A DNA stretch of 64,000 nucleotides, taken from the NCBI GenBank assembly GCA_009767595.1, contig VSDK01018725.1, positions 43,616-107,615 on the forward strand, written 5' to 3'. Position numbers and translations under genes: made by a program. This DNA comes from Symbiodinium kawagutii (lineage: Eukaryota; Sar; Dinophyceae; Suessiales; Symbiodiniaceae). Below the pieces are notes generated by a model, which saw only the letters and a list, made by a program, of their open reading frames with translations, was not told the DNA's origin and made no database searches. This document shows positions 34,497 through 44,582 of this stretch, piece by piece. Position 1 is the first letter of the stretch. Every line of letters begins with the position of its first letter.

Positions 34497-34621
34497 ATGA
34501 AGCATCAGCCGGGGACCCCCGCAGCCATGATGTCGTTTGAGGAAGCAGGCAGATGGCACCAGCAACATCAACAAAGAGTCCCTCGGCGGCTGTGCGGCCA
34601 TGAGTTGGTCGTGGGAGCTAG
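34497..34621 (+). CDS. Exon-like ORF ending at a GTGGTG donor
   Basis: MKHQPGTPAAMMSFEEAGRW then HQQHQQRVPRRLCGHELVVG and AR, closing GAGCTAG|GTGGTGGTG. A second small frame just upstream (34404-34500) starts MAGGIRNRCPCPGSWDGF. Both are GC-rich against AT-rich flanks. No family recognised. Confidence 0.35.
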
Positions 34622-35039
34622 GTGGTGGTGATGGATGGTGATGGTCAACCAATGGTTTATCAATTGTTAATCATAGGACTTTAGGGGATGACAATCAAGA
34701 ATACTAGACTCACCCAGGGGATGCGTTAGGATACTCTTCCTGTCCACCTGCCGGGCAGTGCTCGTTTTTACTGGGCATTGGTGTGGGCGTGAGGCAGAAG
34801 TCAGATATAACAACAGCACTGACCTTGTGGACGTGCCTTCCTGGTGCTTTCAATGACCTTTTGTAGGCAGCACCAGTTTTTTTTCAGCAAACCACTTCGG
34901 CAATGCTCCTGAAAGTCACATTACCACTGCTACACAAGCGCGTTCACATGTTACATGTGTTTGCAACTACGTTGGAAAGCCAGGTTGTCCCCACTGCCGT
35001 GGTTCCCCGTTTCAGTTTTGTTGTTGTTGCTGCTTGTTG

Positions 35040-35155
35040 TTAACCATTATTAACCATATCAATATTTATCGCCCATGAATTTCCTCACTTCATTATTAAC
35101 CATATCAATATAAATCATCATTATTGCCCATGAATTTCCTCACTTCGCCATTAAT
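35040..35155. repeat. Direct duplication of about 55 bp
   Basis: ATTAACCATATCAATAT and CCCATGAATTTCCTCACTTC each occur twice, in the same order. Confidence 0.75.
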
Positions 35156-35294
35156 CACCACCAACCAGTGTTGTTAACCACTATGAATCGTCATTATAAA
35201 CCATACTTCAACCGCATGAACCATTCACCACCATTTGATTGTTGTTGCTACTTCCGTTGCTGTTATTGTTGCTAGCTGAGCTGAAGGAGTCCCG

Positions 35295-35318
35295 CAGCCG
35301 CCTAGCGCTAGGCGGCTG
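35295..35318. other. Perfect 24-bp GC-rich palindrome
   Basis: CAGCCGCCTAGC followed by its exact reverse complement, with no spacer. Lies in a weakly coding-like patch (LAELKESRSRLALGG). Confidence 0.8.
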
Positions 35319-35483
35319 TGATGGTGGCGCTTTATTTCCGTGCCCAGTAGCCTACTCACAGGGAAACTATGGGACTTTCTATGGTGGATTATATGGTTTC
35401 CCTTTAGTTAAGCATGGTTTCCATTTTTCTAGGGTAAACTATGACTAAACATGAAACGAACTATGCGGGTAACCAACAAGAAT

Positions 35484-35588
35484 AATAGCTGGTTGGCGGT
35501 TTGATTGACATTGTTTATTTGCACCAGGTTCAACAAATGATTGATTGACCGATATTGTTCATAGTGGTTGAAACCACCAACCAGATAT
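35484..35588. repeat. Family B TIR element
   Basis: GCTGGTTGGCGGTTTGATTG left arm and GGTTGAAACCACCAACCAG right arm; a reference copy. Confidence 0.8.
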
Positions 35589-36310
35589 CCCCTGATATAA
35601 CTAGCCAATCTCCCATTCCTAAGCACCACTTGATCTTGGAGTCAGCATTTTGCATCCTCGGTAGAGCATTGCACATAACTCTGAGGACTTGTGATCTTTG
35701 GGTTCCTTGGCAAAGTTGGAACTTATGGGCCACTTGGGCAGTGCCCGCGCCAGCTGACTGTCAATTGCTTGTCCTCGGACTGCATTGCCATTCATGGGAG
35801 ACAGGCATATCAATCAACCGCGGGAGATCCCCTGACTGTCAATTGCTTGTCCTGGGGACCAAAATGGTGGGGTGTGGTGATATGGATCTACCATTGATTA
35901 TATTTCACTACAGTAAGTGTTGTTTCCAGCAGCACCAAGCAGTATGAATCAACTTTTGAAGACATGGGTGTGTCCATCAGTGGTGTATGCCAAAAGATTG
36001 GTGATTTCCCCTACTGAAATCAATCATTTGGGATGGTTGGGGGGTACCCACTAATCACGGATGAAGCCACAATACGCCACATCTTCTCAGGAAATCAATG
36101 AGTTTCAGGAGCGAAATGCCCAACTATATGAACAGCCGCATGTCCATTTTGCACAGGTGACCCAAGAATTGGTAGTGTTTTCTTTTATGGGCAGAGTTTG
36201 GATCTATCAGAGTTGGCTCGTTGCCTCCGCAAGGGATTCAGGACACAGGTCATGGCTGAAGTTGCTCTAGCAGAGTTATGTAGCTTGCAACAGTTGCTAG
36301 TTTGGATATA

Positions 36311-36392
36311 TGGATGTTTCTCAAATCCAACATCAAACATGTATGGTAATAACCCATCCATTTGGGGTCCTTTATTTTGAGAAACCGCCCTA
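36311..36392. repeat. Family A element, shortened
   Basis: GGATGTTTCTCAAATCCAAC left arm and CTTTATTTTGAGAAACCGCC right arm; about 25 bases of core missing. Confidence 0.65.
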
Positions 36393-36802
36393 TAGGTTGA
36401 TTCTGTGCTGGATTACATTGATATGGGGAGTCAAAGATTATCCAAATATTTTGGAGCTGCGACCATGTTGACTTCTACCCTACAATCACCTGAGGTGTCG
36501 CGTGCGATCTTGCTCCTACTCTCAGAACGCAAAGGTTCCTGATCCTGCTCTAATGGCTGTATACGAAAACATTGAAAATCAACGATGACCAGATACTTTC
36601 AAATACTATCCATATCTATCCATCATATTCAAACACCGTCATCAACTATAAATCATTGATATAAATCAGCACAGGTTGCCAACGGTTCCATTCTTGAACT
36701 TCAGATGTTTCCCATGCAACAAGTACATATGATTGATCAACAATCAACAAGGACTTGGTTAGTATATGATTGATCAACAATTGAAAATGGATTGGTTTCA
36801 AG

Positions 36803-36950
36803 ATGGTGTTGGGATCCTCAAGTCTTTTGGGCCGCAGCATCACTGGGGCTACCAGTGGTAGATTTGCTGAGGAAGAAACTCAGAGCACCGACTTCTTTTG
36901 GAACAAGGCACAATCCGAGGGCCGCTCACGGCGATCTGTGGGCGCAAGGT
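36803..36950 (+). CDS. Exon-like frame with AG boundaries on both sides
   Basis: TTTCAAG precedes MVLGSSSLLGRSITGATSGR then FAEEETQSTDFFWNKAQSEG and RSRRSVGAR, closing at CGCAAG|GTTTCTTA. Ser/Glu/Arg-rich and soluble-looking. A second frame (DLLRKKLRAPTSF) is also open. No family recognised. Confidence 0.35.
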
Positions 36951-37372
36951 TTCTTACATTACACATGGATGTCATAGGCATGATACAGAAGAGATATTTA
37001 TAAACTATGATAGCTTAAGCTACGTCTCAATGTTTCCATGCTTATGTGTGTTTCTTCTTCGTTTTACCTCCTAAGTGAGTAGCGGATCACGGCGGTGCGA
37101 ATCACTGTTGTTAAGATGTCAACGAGCATCGTTTGATCTAGGGCTTTGCAGATGGTTAGTGGCTGTGGTTGGCTGTGGTTGGCTATTGTGTGTTATGTTA
37201 AGCACAGCCCTGGTTCAAACCGTTGAATTGCGAACCATTCCTAATCATTTACTAACCATTCAATACTAATCATTGTTATATGTTGTTGCGAAGGCTATTA
37301 CCCCCTGTTATCATCCATTATTACTATGTTGCGCATGTTTGACCATCCACCGGTACCAACGAGCCGACCATC

Positions 37373-37510
37373 ATGAACGAGGCTGTGATGGAAGCTGCCT
37401 TGCTGGAAGGGATGCGCCACAGCCAAGAGGCCATCGGGAAGCATCGTTGGCCACGGAACTCGTTTTGTTCTTGCGAAACATGGCATAATCCCGTGGTTAA
37501 TGATCCATAG
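37373..37510 (+). CDS. Exon-like ORF
   Basis: MNEAVMEAALLEGMRHSQEA then IGKHRWPRNSFCSCETWHNP and VVNDP before TAG. The first 23 residues look helical and credible; the rest may be intron. Overlapping frames on both strands are open but less protein-like. No family recognised. Confidence 0.35.
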   Translation: MNEAVMEAALLEGMRHSQEAIGKHRWPRNSFCSCETWHNPVVNDP

Positions 37511-37572
37511 GGACTATTGCAATTCAAATGAAATTAGGGGGAAATAACCAACAAGCTCATGGTTAGACAGCA

Positions 37573-37676
37573 AGTAGTTGGTGGTTTGATTGACATGTTC
37601 ATTTTCCCTGGTAATTGTTAGCAAATGGTTGGTTGACTAATATTTTTCATTGGGGTTTGAAACCACCAACCAGATA
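37573..37676. repeat. Family B TIR element
   Basis: AGTTGGTGGTTTGATTGACA left arm and GTTTGAAACCACCAACCAG right arm. Confidence 0.8.
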
Positions 37677-38045
37677 AACATTGATGTATTGTATTGCAAT
37701 TGTCAAGGCTAATCAATTGATATTTTCAAGCTAGAAAATACTTCAATTTGAAACATTTGACTTCAAACCGATTATCTACTTTCAAATTGCAAATGAAAGA
37801 ACCATGGCCATTTATGGATAGTAGATTTGCAAAACATGTATACAAACATTGACATAAGTACCTGTGTTGTGATTGAATACTTGCTCCAACGCAAGGACAA
37901 TCTTAGATACGGAGTCAGAGATAGGCTACTCTAAAGTGCTTTACCGTTCGGTACAGTATTGATGTTTACATATTAAGAGATACGGTAGAACACATCAGAA
38001 CTCATCTCCGGCAAAAAATCCGGTAGTATCCAGGATTTGAAAAAC

Positions 38046-38196
38046 CTACGAGGTGAGCCCCCCCGGTTATAAGTTGATTCAGATTCGCCATTTCACAAGC
38101 TAGTTATATCAAGTTATATCCACCATTTGCCTGGTAGTTCCACTAGTTCGCCAAATCGCTACCGTTGCCCAGCCAGTACCATAGCTCACCTCGTAG
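38046..38196 (-). repeat. Family D element forming a predicted intron
   Basis: CTACGAGGTGAGC and its reverse complement GCTCACCTCGTAG bound the element. On the minus strand the donor GTGAGC and an acceptor CTCGTAG lie within these ends, giving an intron of 144 bases (38046-38189). Confidence 0.6.
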
Positions 38197-38350
38197 AGAT
38201 TCCCTCATGGCACCAAGCCCTTGGGGCACCGCCGTGAGGTGGGTGATGCCGAGAGAGCGCAGACCTATCTGCAAGCGCTGCGCAATGAGTTGGGCGATGT
38301 GCCGCTTGGTGAGCTGACTCGGACGGGCGGCTGCATGGTGCACTGTGCAC
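38190..38350 (-). CDS. Minus-strand exon followed by a family D intron
   Basis: The minus strand reads SQLTKRHIAQLIAQRLQIGL then RSLGITHLTAVPQGLGAMRE and SLR, ending at CTACGAG|GTGAGC, a canonical donor at 38189. The peptide looks like an amphipathic helical segment of a globular protein. The intron that follows is bounded by a 13-bp inverted repeat that spans the splice site. Continuation after the acceptor at 38046 starts GTTTTTCAAATCCTGG, with the frame not fixed. Family not recognised. Confidence 0.45.
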
Positions 38351-38714
38351 GGTGCGCACTGGGAGTTTCTGGGTGTGTTGCATGTGTTGCTTCTTGAGAT
38401 GTTGAATTGATACATTTTGTTTGGCAATATATTAGTTGAATGTTATGTTTTTAATGTTATCTATATTGTATCTGTTTATACATATGTAGTTTGAATGTTA
38501 TGCTGTTATGCTGTTGATCAATTTACTCATGCATTCATTTGTCACGTCATGTATTTAGTGTCTAATTCAATTGTTTATGTATTTACTTTTTTTGTGACGG
38601 TGGATGATTCTATACGCTTTTGTAGAGAGCTACGTAATTACAAATATGTGTTGAGGTATATGTATACACGCATATGTAATGAACAAATGATGGGAAAGGG
38701 TGGAGAAAAGGGTA

Positions 38715-38801
38715 ATGTTCCCCCAAGTGCCGGCGTCCGATTCTGCTGGAGCACGCTACCTCTTTGCCGTTCCTATTCTGGATCCAGTTTATCCTGGTTG
38801 A
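38715..38801 (+). CDS. Short exon-like ORF
   Basis: MFPQVPASDSAGARYLFAVP then ILDPVYPG and TGA. An AG (GAGAAAAG) lies eight bases before the ATG. Another frame over the same bases is open as well. Possibly the first exon of the gene whose later exon is at 39099-39239. Confidence 0.25.
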   Translation: MFPQVPASDSAGARYLFAVPILDPVYPG

Positions 38802-39002
38802 AACTGATTGTACTTGCGGCCAGTTGAGTTATGATACTCACAAACTCATGGTGCTCAGAAGCCATGTGCCCTTCCATTGTGTCAGAAACCCTCATATGGT
38901 AGGGGAAGGACCATTTTCTCATGCCCAATTCTGTTTCAGAAGCTTTCCATAGGCCCCCCAAGCACTGTTTACAACGAAGCTCAAGTGAATTCTACTAGTA
39001 AG

Positions 39003-39098
39003 AAAGGGTTTGAACATAGTTTTTGACTAACCCAAAGCCTTAAAACTGCTGAGATATTAGGCTTTGAACATGGTTTTTCACTAACCCGAAGCCTTAAG
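39003..39098. repeat. Tandem duplication, about 60 bp, two copies
   Basis: TTTGAACATAGTTTTTGACT and TTTGAACATGGTTTTTCACT start the two copies; each ends AGCCTTAA. Confidence 0.75.
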
Positions 39099-39239
39099 AA
39101 ACTGCTGGGGGCCCAGCTGCAGCCGCCAAGGACAGAGAGGCATAAGTACTTTTCCTTCTTTGAGGGCAAATACCTCACCGAGTGCCCCACTCCGAGATTT
39201 GCGGGTGACTCCTGCCGGAAGTTCAGGAGCGTGGCATGA
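39099..39239 (+). CDS. Probable terminal exon
   Basis: After GCCTTAAG the frame reads KKLLGAQLQPPRTERHKYFS then FFEGKYLTECPTPRFAGDSC and RKFRSVA before TGA. Aromatic, charged and Cys content is coding-like. Just upstream (39003-39095) lies a duplicated non-coding segment. No family recognised. Confidence 0.4.
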   Translation, partial: KLLGAQLQPPRTERHKYFSFFEGKYLTECPTPRFAGDSCRKFRSVA

Positions 39240-40040
39240 GCAATGGGATGGATGGCTTCAATCCCTTGCCCGTGCGTAGCCCGTGAACGCGACCCTAGAA
39301 TGCATGTAGGATACCTACTGAACCGCAGGGTTTGTGGAGGTTTTGATGCTACTGGTTGATGAATCATTCAGAATTGAAAGGACAAGCTGTTCTGATTGAG
39401 GTTCAGAGGATCTTCATTCACCGGAAGAACTCTATGCGATACGGAAAAGACCAACACGTTGAGAGACAGTATCCTGACGTCCAATTAGTTGAAACAGAGA
39501 AATCATGTTCCTCGCACAAGAAAACGTGCGAAAAAACCAGGTCTTGAGGTGAAGGGGCATGGAAGTCCTCCATGTTTGAGGTCCACTTCTGCATCTTCCC
39601 CAACGAAAAACTTGCATGAGAAGCGTTCCACTGAGACCTCAAGAAAGATGGTTCATCAAGAAATCAGACATGTTGGATACTTTTTGAGGGTAACTTCTAT
39701 AAGGCCTAGTGAGTACTGCCAGCAGTTCATACCTCCAGAGGATGACCTGGACACTGGTGAAGTGAATAGTGGACCCCCTCAGATCATCCAGTTTATTACT
39801 ATAATGGTAGTGAAGTATATGGTGAATGATAGTGTAGTCATCCGTAGTCATCTAATGTCATCCATATACTGATGTTTGTAGTAATGAAATGTGATGAATC
39901 ATAGTTATCCATTGGGAGGGTCCCCAAGTGTAATAAACCATGAATAGCTGCTTTATATTCCATCATAGAAAAAATATATTACTTTACTTCGAGTGATCCC
40001 CACCATGTCATTTCAACACCGCTTGTTGACTCCACTTTTG
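39240..40040. other. Weakly coding stretch
   Basis: An open plus-strand frame at 39489-39872 begins KQRNHVPRTRKRAKKPGLEV and has some coding character to about 39680; a decayed family A-like segment follows at 39770-39945. No boundaries defined. Confidence 0.3.
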
Positions 40041-41699
40041 TCTGACATTCTCTCCGACATTTGGAATGACATTCTTTCTGACATTCTCTCCGACATCTTT
40101 TCTGACATTCTTTTTGACATATCTTCTGACATTCTCTCTGACATTCTTCCTGGCATATCTTTTGACATGCTTTCTGACATCTCTTCTGACATTCTTTCTG
40201 ACATATCTTCTGACATTTCTTCTGACATTCTATCCTGACATTTCTTTTGACATTCTCTCTGACATTCTTTCAGGCATCTCTTTTGACATTTTTTCTGGCA
40301 TCTCTTCTGACAATCTTTCTGACATATCTTCTGACATTCTCTCTGACATTCTTTCTGGCATATCTTTTGACATTCTCTCTGACATATTTTCTGACATTCT
40401 GTCTGACATGTCTTCTGACATTTCTTCAGACATTCTATACTGACATTTCTTTTGACATTCTCTCTGACATTCTTTCTGACATATCTTTTGACATTCTTTC
40501 TGGCATTCTATCCTGGCATTTCTTTTGACATTCTCTCTGACATTCTTTCTGACAACTCTTCTGACATCCTTTGTGACTTGTCTTCTGACATTCTTTCTGG
40601 CATATCTTCTGACATTCTCTCTGACATCCATTCTGGCATATCTTTTGACGTTCTTTCTGACATTCTTTCTGACATATCTTCTGACATTCTCTCTGACATA
40701 TCTTCTGACATTCTTTCTGACATATCTTTTGACATTCTCTCTGACATATCCTCTGACATTCTTTTTGACATTCTTTTTGACATGTCTTCTGACATTTCTT
40801 CTGACATTCTCTCTGACATTCTTTCTGGCATATCTTTTGACATTCTCTCTGACATATCTTCTGACATTCTTTCTGACATATCTTCTGACATATCTTCTGA
40901 CATTCTCTCTGGCATTCTTTCTGGCATCTCTTCTGACATTCTTTCTGACATTCTATCCTGACATTCTTTCTGGCATATCTTATGTCATATCTTCTGACAT
41001 TCTTTCTGACATTCTATCCTGGCATTTCTTTTGACATTCTCTCTGACTTTCTTTCTGGCATATTTTTTGACATTCTTTCTGGCATCTCTTCTGACATTCT
41101 TTCTGACATATCTTCTGACATTCTCTCTGACATTGTTTCTGGCATATCTTTTGACATTCTCTCTGACATATCTTTTGGCATTCTTCCTGACATCTCTTCT
41201 GACATGTCTTCTTTGACATTCTTTCTGGCATTCTTTCTGACATATCTTCTGACATTCTCTCTGACATTCTTTCTGGCATATCTTTTGACATTCTCTCTGA
41301 CATATTTTCTGACATTCTGTCTGACATGTCTTCTGGCATTTCTTCAGACATTCTATGCTGACATTTCTGTTGACATTCTTTCTGACATATCTTTTGACAT
41401 TCTTTCTGGCATTCTATCCTGACATTTCTTTTTGGCATTCTCTCTGACATTCTTTCTGACAACTCTTCTGACATTCTTTGTGACTTGTCTTCTGACATTC
41501 TTTCTGACATATCTTTCTGACATTCTCTCTGGCATTCTTTCTGGCATATCTTTTGACATTTTCTCTGACATATCTTCTGACATTCTTTCTGACATGTCTT
41601 TTTTGACATTCTTTCTGGCATTCTTTCTGGCATTTCTTCTGACATTCTTTCTGACACTCTTCCTGACATTTCTTCTGACATTCTTTCTGACATTCTTTC
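40041..41699. repeat. 15-bp tandem array, about 1.66 kb
   Basis: Units of TCTGACATTCTTTCT and variants (TCTGACATATCTTCT, TCTGGCATATCTTTT) repeat about 110 times, with a few 2-5 base indels. Because 15 is a multiple of three, frames stay open on both strands: Ser-Asp-Ile-Leu repeats on plus and Met-Ser-Glu-Arg repeats on minus, up to 275 codons. No start context, splice site or non-repeat domain supports a protein. Confidence 0.95.
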
Positions 41700-41706
41700 C
41701 TCGCGG

Positions 41707-41960
41707 TTGAGGTCTGGCAGCGACCACTGAGCGCGGATGGTCGTGGTTGAGGTCCGGCAGCGACCACTCAGCGTTGATGCTCCTGGTTGAGGTCCGGCGG
41801 CGACCACTCAGCGTTGATGCTTCTGGTTGAGGTCCGGCAGCGACCACTGGGCGTGGCCTGTCATGGTTGAGGTCCGGCAGCGACCACTGGACGTGGATGA
41901 TCGTGGTTGAGGTCCGGCAGCGACCACTGGACATGGATGCTCGTGGTTGAGGCCCGGCGG
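41707..41960. repeat. 40-bp tandem array, about 6.3 copies
   Basis: TTGAGGTCCGGCAGCGACCA recurs at 41707, 41747, 41787, 41827, 41867, 41907 and 41947. GC-rich, unlike the 15-bp array it adjoins. Followed by a GAAGAAGGAGGAG tract. Confidence 0.95.
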
Positions 41961-42044
41961 AGAAGGAGGAGGAGGAGAAGAAGAAGGAGGAGAAGACAAC
42001 TCTGATAAAATCTCACAACCCTCACCTGACAGGTGGGGAACTAT

Positions 42045-42148
42045 ACTAGCTGGTGGTTGCAAACATTTTTTATTTTCCCCAGTATTCATTGACAATTGGT
42101 TGGTTGACTAGTATTTTTTCATGGGGGTTGAAGCACCAAGTAGATATT
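42045..42148. repeat. Family B TIR element
   Basis: AGCTGGTGGTTGCAAACATT left arm and GGGGTTGAAGCACCAAGTAG right arm. Confidence 0.65.
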
Positions 42149-42366
42149 GTTTGAAAAATCCCCAGGTGTCGCTGGTGTTGCGCAGGAAGCAAATCGATGG
42201 GGCCGTGATCCTGGCATTGGTCCATGGCAGGACGCCGTGGGAGTAGCACGGTCGGTCACCCGGCTGAGGTGAGCTGGCGATGATGTAAGCGTGACCAAGC
42301 AGAAACCCGGTATCTTTTTGTGAAACCATGGGATTTTCTACCGTGAATTATGGTCACCAATGAGAA

Positions 42367-42464
42367 TAGTTGGTTGGTGGTTTGATTGGCATGCTTTGAG
42401 TTTTCCCTAATACTAATCAAGGGTTCGTTGCTTGACAAGGGGGTGGTTCAACCACCAACCAGTA
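42367..42464. repeat. Family B TIR element
   Basis: AGTTGGTTGGTGGTTTGATT left arm and GGTTCAACCACCAACCAG right arm. Confidence 0.75.
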
Positions 42465-43034
42465 GCACTTGTGCATCCTCCAGCCACAAGCTTGTTGTGA
42501 CTCTATAGTTTACTACAGTTGTTCTTATCAAATCAACCAATCATCACTAAACTCCATAGTTTGCTGCAGTTCGTTACTAAACAAATCAATGAGTCATAAC
42601 AGTTGTTTCAAGGTAAGCATAGTTTATCATCACTGCAATTCGTTATTAAAATTGATCATAAGTATACTCGTTCTTAAAGTGAAATAAACTCATCATTGCC
42701 AATCTCTAGGCTCACACCTTGTTTGATCCAGTCAGCAAGTGATTGGGGAACTGGTCAACCAGATAGCCACAAGGGTAGACATGCCGATGTGCAGCGACCA
42801 GGGTTAGTGAAGCCATGGTTAGTGACACGCCCTGTGTTCAGTAGCGGTTCACTAACGAAACCATGGGATGGCTAGTGACCACTGACCGGCTCGCCGTGGG
42901 GGTGCACATCCAGCCGTAGCATGTCTCATTTGAGCTTTGACCATCCACATTCCCAGATCCAGAACTGGGAAACACAATGAACCAAGGCCTCAATTGAACT
43001 TTGCTTGTTCATGTTCTCATTTAGATACCAAACA
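42465..43034. other. Non-coding stretch
   Basis: Repeated words TAGTTTACTACAGTT/TAGTTTGCTGCAGTT at 42508 and 42557. No exon supported. Confidence 0.4.
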
Positions 43035-43252
43035 GAGTTGCTCATCATAATTCATCATCATTAGTGATCAGAGTTGCTCATCATAATTCATCATTATTAG
43101 TGATCAGAGTTGCTCATCATAATTCATCATTACAAGTGATCAGAGTTGCTCATCATAATTCATCATAATTCATCATTATTAGTGATCAGAGTTGCTCATC
43201 ATAATTCATCATTACAAGTGACTAGAGTTGCTCATCATGATTCATCATTGTA
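43035..43252. repeat. 36-bp tandem array, six copies
   Basis: GAGTTGCTCATCATAATTCA starts units at 43035, 43071, 43107, 43143, 43189 and 43225; the fourth unit has an extra 10 bases. Confidence 0.9.
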
Positions 43253-43364
43253 TAGTAGCCATTATCAGCCTCATGATTATTTTTCTTGAGTGTTTTCGAA
43301 GATTGCTTTTCATCCCTCCTACCTCGATGGAAAAGCAGTTTGACGAGTGCCAATTTCTAACTCG

Positions 43365-43448
43365 GGCAACTACCAGGCAATTGGTAGATATAACTAGCTT
43401 GTTAAATGGCTTGTCAATCAACTTACAACCAGGGGGGCCCACCTTGCA
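43365..43448 (+). repeat. Family D element, right part
   Basis: GGCAACTACCAGGCAATTGG through AATCAACTTACAACCAGGGG to GGCCCACCTTGCAG. The next 16 bases (GGTTTTTCAAATCCTG) are shared with the minus-strand copy at 38046, so homology extends beyond the element. Confidence 0.65.
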
Positions 43449-43680
43449 GGTTTTTCAAATCCTGAGGACTACAGGTCTAGTTCTGGACCTTTACTAACTT
43501 AAGTTGTCTAGTTGTGGATCTTCCATTTCTACCTGAGATGACCAGTGTTGGCCTTTGGCATTCTCTGGGGGCCAAGTTCGCGGTTCCGCCCGGCGGGCGA
43601 TGCGAAGGACCAAGGTCAACACCACGCGCCTTGGCAAATGACAGAAGCATAGCCAAGACATTTATGAAAATGAGTGGAAT

Positions 43681-43800
43681 CTATATATATATATATTTAT
43701 AGAGATGTATTTATTTTGTTTCAAAATTTACATATATATATATATCGAGATATACACATATACATATTTTTACATACCTGTATTTAAATATATAAACATA
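43681..43800. repeat. AT/ATAC microsatellite
   Basis: Degenerate (TA)n. Confidence 0.8.
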
Positions 43801-44359
43801 TATGTTTGCCATAGACATCTATAGAGATCACTAAGCTGATAAAATGATCAATGTTCCTTAGTCGTTCATAATCGGCTAATGTGATATCTACAAAATAGAC
43901 AACTGACAGTGGTTAATAGCAAGTAAGCAAAATAGGCAGTTGCGCTGGAAAGTAAACGAGAGAGAATGATCAATTGATACTGATTGAACATGGCTAACCA
44001 CGGTTACGTTCCGGTTGATAGCGGGTGGTAGTGGTTTGGGAACGGTTAGTGATTAATGCCTCAAAATTCATGCATAGAGTCGGCTGCATGATAAGAAACA
44101 ATGGCAAACCATAATTACTAAAAGGTTAAGAATGCTGCCATGTTATCACAGCAACCAACAAATATGGTACCCGAAGCTCTGGTCACAGTTTACGTCCTTT
44201 TCTCTTCCTGATGGCCGAGCAATAAGATGCAGGGTGCTTAGCAACCAGTTCTTTATGATTTTCAATGTTTTCTTTCGTTGCCGTTCTGGCGCAAGCCAAG
44301 CGCTTACCGCATTTTGACACCTTTTTTTCGCAGCGGTACCGCAACCAGCAGCCGCGGTC
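43801..44359. other. Non-coding stretch
   Basis: AT-rich, then GC-richer toward the exon at 44360. No separate feature supported. Confidence 0.4.
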
Positions 44360-44461
44360 ATGGCATTCTTTGCGGTTCTCTTGGCTCCCAGTGCCCAGCT
44401 TGCCAGCACTGGTGCTACCTGCGAGTGGCCTCTCATTGATTCTCTTTGTCTTGCGGATTAA
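44360..44461 (+). CDS. Small ORF with signal-peptide-like start
   Basis: The frame reads MAFFAVLLAPSAQLASTGAT then CEWPLIDSLCLAD and TAA. A hydrophobic core followed by small residues resembles a secretory signal peptide. A CTTTTTTTCGCAG tract-plus-acceptor lies 27 bases upstream of the ATG, a good trans-splice or intron acceptor. It may be a first exon rather than a complete gene. The opposite strand is also open here but encodes an implausible Lys/Ala/Cys mixture. Confidence 0.35.
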   Translation: MAFFAVLLAPSAQLASTGATCEWPLIDSLCLAD

Positions 44462-44520
44462 GTGGTGCAATGACCCATAGCCGCAGTTGGAGGAGGAGGC
44501 GACCAAAAAGGAGCTGATTA

Positions 44521-44582
44521 TGAAGAAAGAAGAAAGAAGAAGAAGAAGAAGAAGAAGAAGAAGAAGAAGAAGAAGAAGAAGA
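44521..44582. repeat. GAA trinucleotide array
   Basis: About 20 AGA/GAA units. Confidence 0.95.

Noticed and set aside
40041..41807. Long open frames of Ser-Asp-Ile-Leu and Met-Ser-Glu-Arg repeats
   Set aside because: They are translations of a 15-bp tandem repeat, open on both strands, with no unique domain or gene signals.
41707..43252. 36- and 40-bp repeat arrays considered as CRISPR
   Set aside because: Repeats are contiguous with no unique spacers, and the genome is clearly eukaryotic.
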